From NCBI GenBank assembly GCA_041584015.1, contig JBFHES010000135.1:1-12353 (forward strand): a stretch of DNA of 12,353 bases. The letters run 5' to 3'. Positions 6,218 through 12,353 of the stretch are shown piece by piece (positions within the stretch are counted from its first letter, which is position 1; every line of letters begins with the position of its first letter). The notes below the pieces were generated by a model that was given only the letters and a program-made list of their open reading frames with translations, ran no database searches and was not told the origin of the DNA. Source of the DNA: JBFHES01 sp041584015 (lineage in GTDB: Bacteria; Bacteroidota; Bacteroidia; Bacteroidales; M50B96). The position numbers were made by a program, and so were the translations under genes.

Positions 6218-8057
6218 GTTTATTGATAAATTTGTTTCGCAACTTATCAAAGAGATTGGTGCGAAATCTGAAGACTTGTTATCTGAAAACGATAATGTTA
6301 CCAAACTGGTTACGGACTTTAAAAAAAACATTCAAAATCAATATATTAAAAGAGCTTTACTTGAAAAACAAATAAATAAAGCAAACGAAGTATTACTTAG
6401 CTATGCCATGCATAAGTACGGCAGCGTGGTTGATCTGGTAGATGAAGATGATTTATTCAGTAGCTTAGCCACAAGCGTAAACCTTCTTGGAGAAGAGCTC
6501 AATCACTCCACGGTAACAAAAAATTACCTGGAGGACATTTTCAATTCAATAACTGACATGCTAATAGTTGTTGATGAATTTGGGTACATCGACTCGATAA
6601 ATAATTCAACCGCCTGCAAACTTAAATATCAACGTAAAAATATTTTAAGAAGAAATATACTTGAGATTCTTGAGGATGAAAAATCGTTTAACACCCTTAT
6701 TGAAGAAGCTCAGGAAAAAGGAACCTCTATTTTTGTAAATAGGAAAGGCGAAGAATTGTCGGTTGCCGTTAACATATCGCCGTTTGTGAGAGGTGATAAT
6801 AAGAAAATTGGGAGTGTAATTATTGCACGAGATATTTCTGAATTGCTAAAACACCAGCAGGAAATTGAGGAGCGTAATGTTATCATCACCCAGGCCAATG
6901 AAGAATTAAAAATGGCCATCCATAAAATTGAGGAAACGGACAAGCTAAAAACAGCGTTCCTTCAAAATGTATCTCATGAGATTCGCACACCGCTTAATTC
7001 AATTATTGGGTTAACATACATACTAAATAACGAGCCAGTAACTGATGAAGAAAAAGAAGAATTCTCTTCGGTAATTGAGAAAAGCGGTAACCGACTCATT
7101 GAGATTGTAAATAACATTCTGGAAATCTCGAAAATAGAAACCGGACAATACGAGGTCTCAAGCGAGTTCTTTTCGATTAACGAACTAATGAAAGAAGTGT
7201 ACAATGTCTTTTTTCAGGAAACTTTGCGAAAAGACATTAGGCTTACTTATAAATGTGAATTTGAACATGAGGATGCAACCATATTCTCGGATGAATATGT
7301 GGTTAATCAGGTAATGACAAACCTTATTAAGAATGCGATTAAATTTACTCAAAAAGGAGAGATAAGCTTTGGTTATACCCGAAAAGGAAAATCATTGGAG
7401 TTTTATGTGAGAGATACCGGAATAGGAATTTCTGCCGAAAATAAATTTAAAATCTTCGACCGATTTACACAAGCAGATACAAGCCTTTCAAGAAGTCATG
7501 AAGGGGCTGGTCTTGGGCTCTCCATAAGCAAAGGAATAATTGAACTACTGGGCGGAAAAATTTGGGTCAAGAGTAGATTGGGACACGGATCAACCTTCTA
7601 TTTCTCCATACCATATCATCCGCAAACCAAAGAAGAAGTTGTAAAAGAAGCTGCAGTCAACATAGGTGAGATTAATAAAGAACTTGGCAAGCTAAACATG
7701 CTGGTTGTTGAAGATGACGACTTGAATTACTTGTATTTTTTCAGATCGCTAAAACCAAGCGGACATGAATTAACACGGGCGGTTAATGGACTTGAGGCAG
7801 TTGATTTCTGCAAAGAAAATGACTACGACATTGTGCTCATGGATATTAAAATGCCAATAATGGATGGCATTGAAGCTACCAAACAAATAAAACAGTTAAA
7901 ACCACAATTACCGGTGATTGCTCTCACAGCTTTTGCTTTTAACGAAGAAAAAATCAACCTGAAAAAAATTGGCTTTAATGACTATTTAACAAAACCACTC
8001 AAGGTTGAACAAATTTATCTGGCCATTCAGAAATGCCTAAGAACACAAAGATCCTAA
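6204..8057 (+). CDS. Soluble hybrid histidine kinase (PAS-HisKA-HATPase_c-REC)
   Basis: The 617-residue protein has no signal peptide or membrane helix, so it senses in the cytoplasm. The N-terminal helical region (1-105) is of unknown type. PAS domain: about 106-215 (DIFNSITDMLIVVDEFGYI onward). A coiled linker follows at 215-248. HisKA carries His258 in FLQNVSHEIRTPLN. HATPase_c has N-box Asn373/Asn377, G1 DTGIGIS (404-410), F-box FDRFTQ (418-423) and G2 GAGLGLS (434-440). The C-terminal receiver domain (498-617) has the acidic pair Glu503-Asp504, phosphoacceptor Asp547 in LMDIKMP, Thr575 and Lys597. All catalytic residues are present, so autophosphorylation and transfer to its own receiver are expected. 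There is no output domain, so a His-phosphotransfer protein or separate regulator must carry the signal elsewhere. The ATG at 6204 overlaps the STAS-like gene by 14 bases. Its signal is unknown. Confidence 0.95.
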   Translation: MPETEFIDKFVSQLIKEIGAKSEDLLSENDNVTKLVTDFKKNIQNQYIKRALLEKQINKANEVLLSYAMHKYGSVVDLVDEDDLFSSLATSVNLLGEELNHSTVTKNYLEDIFNSITDMLIVVDEFGYIDSINNSTACKLKYQRKNILRRNILEILEDEKSFNTLIEEAQEKGTSIFVNRKGEELSVAVNISPFVRGDNKKIGSVIIARDISELLKHQQEIEERNVIITQANEELKMAIHKIEETDKLKTAFLQNVSHEIRTPLNSIIGLTYILNNEPVTDEEKEEFSSVIEKSGNRLIEIVNNILEISKIETGQYEVSSEFFSINELMKEVYNVFFQETLRKDIRLTYKCEFEHEDATIFSDEYVVNQVMTNLIKNAIKFTQKGEISFGYTRKGKSLEFYVRDTGIGISAENKFKIFDRFTQADTSLSRSHEGAGLGLSISKGIIELLGGKIWVKSRLGHGSTFYFSIPYHPQTKEEVVKEAAVNIGEINKELGKLNMLVVEDDDLNYLYFFRSLKPSGHELTRAVNGLEAVDFCKENDYDIVLMDIKMPIMDGIEATKQIKQLKPQLPVIALTAFAFNEEKINLKKIGFNDYLTKPLKVEQIYLAIQKCLRTQRS

Positions 8058-8107
8058 TTCGATTGGATAAGTAATTGCACACAAACACTTTTTTAATAAT
8101 CATGCGT

Positions 8108-8129
8108 AATTGCAGATAATTTTGCAATT
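8108..8129 (+). promoter_or_regulatory. arsR promoter -7 box nested in an inverted repeat
   Basis: AATTGCA (8108-8114) and TGCAATT (8123-8129) are perfect inverted arms around eight bases. TAATTTTG at 8117-8124 is a perfect TAnnTTTG -7 box lying across the spacer and right arm, placing the start of transcription near 8130 and the ATG at 8154 about 24 bases on. A further AATTGCA occurs at 8073. A repressor on these arms would block the promoter; the promoter and operator roles are inferred. Confidence 0.42.
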
Positions 8130-8143
8130 TTGTGCTGCACAAA
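8129..8143. promoter_or_regulatory. Palindromic operator candidate upstream of arsR
   Basis: TTTGTGCTGCACAAA has perfect seven-base arms around one central T. It lies directly downstream of the -7 box and ends 10 bases before the regulator's ATG, over the predicted transcription start. This is a natural autoregulation site for the ArsR-family protein encoded next. Confidence 0.5.
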
Positions 8144-8153
8144 GAATACAAGC

Positions 8154-8450
8154 ATGAATGAGATAACAGATAAACAAAAGAAAACGGCGCTTTACGCAAA
8201 GGCAATGGGACACCCAATCAGAATGTTTATTCTTGAGCTCTTATCAAAACAAGCATGCTGTTATAGTGGCGATCTTTCCGACCATCTTCCAATTGCAAAG
8301 TCAACATTATCTCAACATTTAAAACAGCTTAAAGACGCCGGTCTAATTCAAGGTGAGATTATGCCTCCAAAGGTGAAGTACTGCATTGAACATAAAAATT
8401 GGGTAGAAGCAAAACAGTTGTTCAATCAACTTTTTAATGAAGACAACTAA
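8154..8450 (+). CDS. ArsR-family winged-helix transcriptional regulator
   Basis: A 98-residue DNA-binding repressor, the usual ArsR/SmtB length. The opening helices (KALYAKAMGHPIR-type, here TALYAKAMGHPIRMFILELL) are followed by the recognition helix in SDHLPIAKSTLSQHLKQLK (42-60), then a beta wing around GEIMPPKVKYCI. Adjacent cysteines Cys35-Cys36 lie at the start of the recognition helix-turn-helix, near where ArsR carries its metalloid-binding CxC; Cys77 is a third. A thiol-based sensor of arsenite-like metalloids or redox state is plausible but the classic ELCVCEL sequence is absent. I take the ATG at 8154; a TTG eight codons earlier falls inside the operator palindrome. It is followed by a 130-base gap and then a thiol-rich operon with its own promoter and a different palindrome. 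Confidence 0.88.
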   Translation: MNEITDKQKKTALYAKAMGHPIRMFILELLSKQACCYSGDLSDHLPIAKSTLSQHLKQLKDAGLIQGEIMPPKVKYCIEHKNWVEAKQLFNQLFNEDN

Positions 8451-8544
8451 CAATTTAGCCTTCACATTTATTTATAATCTTTTTAAATAAAGTTCAGTAA
8501 TTAGAATATTCCAATTTCAGCTAGCCCATAATTCTAAAATAAAA

Positions 8545-8552
8545 TATATTTG
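8545..8552 (+). promoter_or_regulatory. Bacteroidota -7 promoter box of the thioredoxin/ArsF/ArsG operon
   Basis: TATATTTG matches TAnnTTTG exactly and abuts the palindrome at 8553. The start of transcription would be near 8558, giving a leader of about 22 bases to the ATG at 8581. No convincing -33 TTTG is present. The remaining bases of the 8451-8580 gap hold only AT-rich sequence with a loose TTAGAAT/ATTCTAA repeat (8501, 8531). Confidence 0.5.
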
Positions 8553-8568
8553 TTCGTAAAATTACGAA
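8553..8568. promoter_or_regulatory. Palindromic operator of the thioredoxin/ArsF/ArsG operon
   Basis: TTCGTAAAATTACGAA has perfect seven-base arms around AA. It directly follows the -7 box and covers the predicted transcription start, the classic place for a repressor. The flanks continue the symmetry loosely (TTTG before, CAAA after). Its sequence differs from the palindrome upstream of arsR. Confidence 0.6.
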
Positions 8569-8580
8569 TAACAAATAACG

Positions 8581-8814
8581 ATGGAAATTAAAGTACTTGG
8601 TCCCGGTTGTCCAAATTGCAAATCACTCGATCAACTAACACAAAAAGTTGTTGATGAACTGAAACTTGAAGCCACAATAACTAAGGTGGAAGACATAATG
8701 GAAATAATGAGTTATGGCATCATGTCAACTCCTGCCCTTATTGTTGACAACGAGGTAATCCTTAAAGGGAGAGTTCCTACCGAATCAGAACTTAAGAAAT
8801 TACTAATTAAATAA
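8581..8814 (+). CDS. Small thioredoxin-family protein (redox-active disulfide protein type, CPNC)
   Basis: A 77-residue cytoplasmic mini-thioredoxin. The active site CPNC is at residues 10-13 after the first strand (MEIKVLGPG), and the cis-proline is Pro51 in STPALIV, followed by the final strand and helix. Length and layout fit the glutaredoxin-like small redox-disulfide group (MTH895-like). It is the first gene of the operon, eight bases before the ArsF-family gene. In known arsEFG clusters a small thioredoxin-type protein fills the ArsE position, so a role passing electrons to the membrane protein ArsG or to the ArsF-like protein is likely (inference). There is no Shine-Dalgarno; the ATG follows an A-rich leader, usual in this phylum. 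Confidence 0.9.
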   Translation: MEIKVLGPGCPNCKSLDQLTQKVVDELKLEATITKVEDIMEIMSYGIMSTPALIVDNEVILKGRVPTESELKKLLIK

Positions 8815-8822
8815 ACTATATC

Positions 8823-9272
8823 ATGAAAAAGATTCTAATCCTTCTATTCGCAATTACTTTAACAGCGGTATCATTTGACGGTACTGCTCAATGTAAGAAG
8901 AAATGTGCTAGTTCAAAGGCATGCAACGGTGCAAAACAAAGTAAAATTACAAAAGCTGATGTTACTGTTTATTACTTTCATAACGAAAGAAGATGTGCTA
9001 CCTGCACAGCTGTTGAAGACGTAACTGTAAAAGCGTTAAAGGCGAACTATGCTGATCAAATGAAAGACGGCAAAATGGTTTTCCATTCAATAAATATTGA
9101 AGATGCAGCAAGTGCAGCATTGGTTAAAGAAATGAAAGTTACCGGTCAATCTTTGCTCATCATTAAGGGTGATAAAAAAGTTGACCTTACCAACGATGCT
9201 TTTATGTATGCCAAAACGAAGCCTGAAAAATTAGAAGCAAAAATTAAGAAGAACTTAGACAAATTAGTTTAA
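8823..9272 (+). CDS. arsF: Secreted ArsF-family thioredoxin-like protein
   Basis: A 149-residue exported protein. A signal peptide spans about residues 1-23 (MKKILILLFAITLTAVSF, ending near GTAQ), so the mature chain acts in the periplasm or on the outer side of the inner membrane. Mature cysteines Cys24, Cys28 and Cys34 form a loose Cys-rich N-terminus with many lysines that could bind a metal or metalloid. A thioredoxin-like domain follows with VTVYYFHNERRCATC: the redox pair is Cys58 and Cys61. It matches proteins called nitrophenyl-compound nitroreductase subunit ArsF, part of arsEFG, which acts on aromatic nitro-arsenicals. Here the natural substrate is unknown. It lies eight bases after the thioredoxin gene and seven before the ArsG-like gene, so the three are one transcript. 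Confidence 0.8.
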   Translation: MKKILILLFAITLTAVSFDGTAQCKKKCASSKACNGAKQSKITKADVTVYYFHNERRCATCTAVEDVTVKALKANYADQMKDGKMVFHSINIEDAASAALVKEMKVTGQSLLIIKGDKKVDLTNDAFMYAKTKPEKLEAKIKKNLDKLV

Positions 9273-9278
9273 ATAACT

Positions 9279-9980
9279 ATGGAGTCTTTATTACTAGACT
9301 TATTTGAAAATGCTGAATGGCCAATCCTTTCAGCATTTTTACTTGGCTTAATGACCGCCATTAGTCCCTGCCCAATGGCCACCAACATAACGGCAATTGG
9401 TTTTGTTAGCAGAGATATTAAAGATCGAAAAGTGGTATTCATTAAAGGCTTGATTTACACATTAGGTCGTGCCCTTACATATACACTCATTGGACTTATA
9501 TTTTATTTTGGAGCCAGCCAATTAGAGATTTCTGCCGCCTTAAAAGGATGGGGAGAAAAATTACTTGGACCACTGTTAATTGTTATTGGTTTAATCATGC
9601 TCGACCTGATTAAGCTTCCAAAAACCGGAATGGGTCGGCTAACTGAAAAGTTTGAAAACTCTAGTGGGAAAGGCTATTGGAGCTCTCTTTTACTAGGGGT
9701 TATTTTTGCATTAGCCTTTTGCCCGTATAGTGGAGTACTCTACTTTGGCATGTTAATACCAATGACTGTTACCAGTGTTGAAGGACTATATTTACCTATT
9801 GTTTTTGCACTAGCAACTGGTTTACCGGTAATCATTTTTGCCTGGTTAATTGCCTTCTCGTTGGGCAGCGTAGGCTCGTTATACAATAAGCTAAAGGTAT
9901 TCGATATTTGGTTCCGCCGAATTATATCAATCCTCTTTATTGGCGTTGGCCTCTATTTTATTTATGAATATTTTCTTTAA
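9279..9980 (+). CDS. arsG: CcdA/DsbD-like six-helix membrane protein, ArsG family
   Basis: A 233-residue inner-membrane protein with about six transmembrane segments (near 14-34, 53-77, 93-112, 134-160, 170-196 and 212-231). Two half-repeats each carry one cysteine next to a proline: SPCPMA with Cys31 and FCPYSG with Cys148. This is the CcdA/DsbD layout for moving reducing equivalents across the membrane, and the family is also named ArsG, an efflux permease for aromatic arsenicals. The presence of a cytoplasmic CPNC thioredoxin before it and an exported CxxC protein between them fits electron transfer from inside to outside. Transport and redox roles cannot be separated from sequence. It starts seven bases after the ArsF-like gene. 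Confidence 0.83.
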   Translation: MESLLLDLFENAEWPILSAFLLGLMTAISPCPMATNITAIGFVSRDIKDRKVVFIKGLIYTLGRALTYTLIGLIFYFGASQLEISAALKGWGEKLLGPLLIVIGLIMLDLIKLPKTGMGRLTEKFENSSGKGYWSSLLLGVIFALAFCPYSGVLYFGMLIPMTVTSVEGLYLPIVFALATGLPVIIFAWLIAFSLGSVGSLYNKLKVFDIWFRRIISILFIGVGLYFIYEYFL

Positions 9981-10014
9981 TAAGTTTTACAGCTAAAATT
10001 CTAAGCAACAATTC

Positions 10015-11334
10015 ATGGATTGGAAAAAAGAGTTTAAAATTCTCGGCTGGATTGCTGCCGTGTTTGCAGGTGTGTATTTCCTTCCGCTAGAGAACGCGCG
10101 CTTTCAGGAAGCAATTCAAGCTACGCTCGATTTGTCAAAATGGTATGCGCGAGAGCATGTAGTATTATGCCTGCTGCCTGCATTTCTAATTGCTGGCGTA
10201 ATTGCAATTTTTGTAAGCCAGGCTTCGGTTATAAAATACTTTGGTGCCGGAGCTAAAAAATGGTTAGCCTATCTTATTGCAAGCGTGTCGGGTACTATAC
10301 TGGCGGTGTGCAGTTGCACCATTCTACCATTATTCTCAAGCATCCATAAGCGTGGAGCAGGCTTAGGACCAGCAATAGCATTTTTATATTCGGGACCAGC
10401 AATAAACATTCTTGCTATCATATTAACAGCACGGATTCTAGGTATGGAGATGGGGATTGCGCGGGTAATTGGTGCGGTAGTTTTCGCTGTTGTGATTGGT
10501 AGCGTTATGTCTCTTATTTATCGAAAAGAAGAAAATGCCAAACGTGAAGAACAGGTAAATTTTCCGAATATTCCAGAGAAACGCCCATTATGGCAAACCG
10601 CCTTTCACTTTTTCACCTTAGTGGTAATTCTTGTGTTTGCAAACTGGGGCAGTCCTGCCGAGGGCACAAGCGATGGCGCCTGGTTCTGGATCTGGTCGAA
10701 CAAATGGAATATTACCATAGGCTTTTCGCTATTACTCATCATATCGCTTATTTTCATTCTTAAACTTAAGTGGCAACATGTATTGCTGGCAACTGTAGCT
10801 ACTGCTGCAGCCGGATTCCTCAGCTCATCAGCAATTTTTACCGTGCTCGTGGCCATTGCAAGTATTAGTACAATTTTACTTATCGATAAGAAGGATAACG
10901 ATAACAAAGAGTGGATGATTTCAACATGGGGGTTTACAAAACAAATAATGCCTATGTTAGCCATTGGTGTTGTGATTGCTGGCTTTCTTTTGGGCTCAAC
11001 CCATGATACAACACAGATTGCAGGTATCATTCCTAATTCATGGATTTCTTCTCTGGTGGGGGGCAATTCTATCTTCTCAAATATTTTTGCATCCATCGTT
11101 GGGGCGTTCATGTATTTTGCCACATTAACTGAAGTACCAATCCTACAAGGTTTAATTGCCGCCGGAATGGGAAAAGGCCCGGCTTTGGCTCTCTTGCTTG
11201 CGGGTCCATCTCTATCCTTACCAAACATTCTGGTAATTAGAGGAGTTATTGGCACTCAAAAAACACTGGTATATGTTGCCTTGGTAATTATTATGGCAAG
11301 TATCTCAGGCCTCATTTACGGTGGTTTGTTCTAA
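10015..11334 (+). CDS. COG0701/DUF318-type permease (ArsP/YraQ-like)
   Basis: A 439-residue inner-membrane permease with roughly ten to twelve hydrophobic segments. The first half has the family motif CSCTILPLF with Cys99 and Cys101, then RGAGLGPAIAFLYSGPAIN (113-131). The second half repeats this theme with GKGPALALLLAGP and SLPNILVI (387-408), so the protein is an internal duplication. A hydrophilic loop at 170-192 separates the halves together with a long mid-region. Family members include ArsP (methylarsenite and aromatic arsenical efflux) and Cu/Zn-linked permeases. Paired cysteines suit soft-metal or arsenical transport, but the substrate cannot be named. It starts 34 bases after the ArsG-like gene and 11 bases before the next lipoprotein gene, so the operon continues. 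It is longer than ArsP (about 310-360 residues). Confidence 0.88.
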   Translation: MDWKKEFKILGWIAAVFAGVYFLPLENARFQEAIQATLDLSKWYAREHVVLCLLPAFLIAGVIAIFVSQASVIKYFGAGAKKWLAYLIASVSGTILAVCSCTILPLFSSIHKRGAGLGPAIAFLYSGPAINILAIILTARILGMEMGIARVIGAVVFAVVIGSVMSLIYRKEENAKREEQVNFPNIPEKRPLWQTAFHFFTLVVILVFANWGSPAEGTSDGAWFWIWSNKWNITIGFSLLLIISLIFILKLKWQHVLLATVATAAAGFLSSSAIFTVLVAIASISTILLIDKKDNDNKEWMISTWGFTKQIMPMLAIGVVIAGFLLGSTHDTTQIAGIIPNSWISSLVGGNSIFSNIFASIVGAFMYFATLTEVPILQGLIAAGMGKGPALALLLAGPSLSLPNILVIRGVIGTQKTLVYVALVIIMASISGLIYGGLF

Positions 11335-11345
11335 AATACATTCTC

Positions 11346-11717
11346 ATGGCGGATCTCAAAAAAATACTAAACAATACCAAGTTGATATTTATTTTGGCCA
11401 TTCTGCTTGTTGTTGCATGCGATGATGAATTGGCAGAAATCAATGAGAACAGTCCGTTATTGGCCATCGACAGCTTGGTTGCAGATAAAACAGAAGTAAT
11501 CATTTGGGAAGAAGTTTTTATTACTGCATATACACAAGGCGAAAACTTAAGGTTTGCCTGGAGCACGAATCATGGCAGCATGGCTGGTGTTGATAGTTCA
11601 ACAGTTAAATACTGGGGCTGTCCGTCATGCGATGGTATAAACACAGTTTTATGTCAGGTGTCAAACGAACATGGAACCGTTCAGGATACCATCGTTATTA
11701 CGGTACACCCAAACTAA
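11346..11717 (+). CDS. Small lipoprotein with Ig/PKD-like beta domain and a CPSC motif
   Basis: A 123-residue protein. The signal peptide ends in LVVAC (lipobox), giving acylated Cys25, followed by Asp-Asp-Glu, an acidic run like the lipoprotein export signal that sends Bacteroidota lipoproteins to the cell surface. The mature part (about 95 residues) looks like a single Ig/PKD-type beta sandwich: LRFAWSTNHGSM, then KYWGCPSCDG (88-97) and VLCQVSNEHGTVQDTIVIT. Cys92, Cys95 and Cys103 are notable, because beta-sandwich domains of this kind usually lack a CxxC pair. It begins 11 bases after the permease gene and ends six bases before the outer-membrane protein gene. An association with metal or thiol transport is inferred from that context; I do not recognise a named family. 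Confidence 0.78.
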   Translation: MADLKKILNNTKLIFILAILLVVACDDELAEINENSPLLAIDSLVADKTEVIIWEEVFITAYTQGENLRFAWSTNHGSMAGVDSSTVKYWGCPSCDGINTVLCQVSNEHGTVQDTIVITVHPN

Positions 11718-11723
11718 AACCTC

Positions 11724-12353
11724 ATGAACAGCAGCTGTAAGCTTATTTTGTTGATTTTAATTACACTCTTTCTAATAGATCTTAAAGTTTCCGGGCAATG
11801 TTGTTCTGCCGGGAATCCAGTGGGTGGAGATGGCTCAAATGCTAACCTTAAAAGCAAACAACTTCAAATCTTCACCTCATTTAGAAGGAGCTATTCGCGG
11901 GATTATTTTCATGAAAACAACAAGGAAAATAATCAATACATAAATAAGAGTTATTACAATTTTAGTAATCTATCAGTAAGTTACGGACTAACTAAAAGAA
12001 TTACAATTCATACCGAACTTGGCTATTTCTACAAAAAGCTTCAAGAGGTAAATCTTCCTGGCGGAACAGAATCTATTGCATCGTCGGGTTTAGGAGATTT
12101 GGCGCTATCGCTGCGTTACTCTCTCTTGAAAGGCAGCTTTGCTGACTACAAGCAGTTGGTGCTTTCTGCAGGCACAAGGCTACCAATAGGTGCATTCGAA
12201 GAAAGTAGCCACGGCATCACCATTCCAATATCTTTGCAACCATCATCAGGTGCGTTCAAGATAAATACATCACTTTTCTTCTCACACAAAAGAAATGACA
12301 ACCTACTAGGCTGGAATGCCTATTCATTTTTCGAATGGAGCGACCAGATTGAA
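11724..12353 (+). CDS. Outer-membrane beta-barrel protein with N-terminal CC motif, 3' end cut by window end
   Basis: I translated 210 codons from the ATG at 11724, six bases after the preceding stop; the frame stays open to the window edge. A signal peptide (MNSSCKLILLILITLFLIDL, about 23-25 residues) is followed by a Gln-Cys-Cys-Ser-Ala-Gly start of the mature chain (Cys26, Cys27). It is not a lipobox. The remainder alternates polar and aromatic residues in short strands, with ITIHTELGYFYKK, GDLALSLRYSLL and LVLSAGTRLPIG, like transport-type outer-membrane barrels of Bacteroidota. No TonB box or plug domain is visible in the part seen. It would close the envelope path behind the inner-membrane permease and the lipoprotein (inference). 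The exact family is not recognised with confidence. Confidence 0.78.
   Translation, partial: MNSSCKLILLILITLFLIDLKVSGQCCSAGNPVGGDGSNANLKSKQLQIFTSFRRSYSRDYFHENNKENNQYINKSYYNFSNLSVSYGLTKRITIHTELGYFYKKLQEVNLPGGTESIASSGLGDLALSLRYSLLKGSFADYKQLVLSAGTRLPIGAFEESSHGITIPISLQPSSGAFKINTSLFFSHKRNDNLLGWNAYSFFEWSDQIE

Noticed and set aside
8045..8075. Possible hairpin (ATCC ... GGAT) after the kinase stop as a terminator
   Set aside because: Only four base pairs pair well and no T-tract follows, so it does not qualify.
8130..8153. TTG start eight codons upstream of the chosen arsR ATG
   Set aside because: The extra codons fall inside the TTTGTGCTGCACAAA palindrome and the predicted transcription start; the ATG at 8154 gives the usual family length.
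7999..8217. 72-codon minus-strand frame across the kinase end and the arsR start
   Set aside because: It overlaps two well-supported plus-strand genes and the arsR operator, and the peptide has no family features.
8501..8537. TTAGAAT/ATTCTAA inverted repeat and GAATATTC palindrome between arsR and the thioredoxin gene
   Set aside because: Low-complexity AT-rich sequence with a 23-base spacer; neither a terminator (no T-tract) nor a convincing operator compared with the palindrome at 8553-8568.
10605..11255. Open frame of 216 codons on the minus strand inside the permease gene
   Set aside because: It lies wholly antisense to a gene with clear family motifs, its translation has no recognisable domain, and it has no promoter or ribosome site. 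It is a shadow frame.

Overview
The window looks like chromosomal DNA of a member of the Bacteroidota, probably Cytophagales-like. The evidence is an AT-rich, Bacteroidota-style gene set, start codons that often lack a Shine-Dalgarno sequence, several perfect Bacteroidota -7 boxes (TAnnTTTG), two lipoproteins, a BioF-like/GNAT fusion enzyme, and ArsF/ArsG-family proteins. There are no RNA genes, insertion sequences, CRISPR arrays or phage genes. Coding density is high and the longest gene-free stretch is about 130 bases.

Left part (1-2575). Two minus-strand menaquinone genes, a MenI-type thioesterase and a nearly complete isochorismate synthase (MenF) cut by the window start, lie divergent to a fused S-adenosylmethionine decarboxylase/aminopropyltransferase gene. 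A perfect 14-bp palindrome lies in the 83-bp gap between them.

Middle (2565-8057). A small unrecognised lipoprotein gene and an 807-codon PLP-enzyme/GNAT fusion run on the minus strand. The lipoprotein signal-peptide codons contain a hairpin plus T-tract that looks exactly like an intrinsic terminator. Divergent from the fusion gene, a STAS-like small protein overlaps by 14 bases a soluble hybrid histidine kinase (PAS-HisKA-HATPase-REC).

Right part (8058-12353). A cysteine-bearing ArsR-family repressor is followed, behind its own promoter and palindromic operator, by a tightly packed row of genes. These are a small CPNC thioredoxin, a secreted ArsF-family CxxC protein, a CcdA/ArsG-type six-helix membrane protein, a large COG0701 (ArsP/YraQ-type) permease with a CSC motif, a CPSC lipoprotein and a CC-bearing outer-membrane beta-barrel protein (cut by the window end). 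The first part matches the known arsEFG theme (thiol redox and aromatic arsenical or nitro-compound handling). The permease, lipoprotein and outer-membrane protein extend it into what could be an envelope-spanning thiol/metalloid system. That system is the most interesting feature of the window, and its substrate is not known from the sequence.
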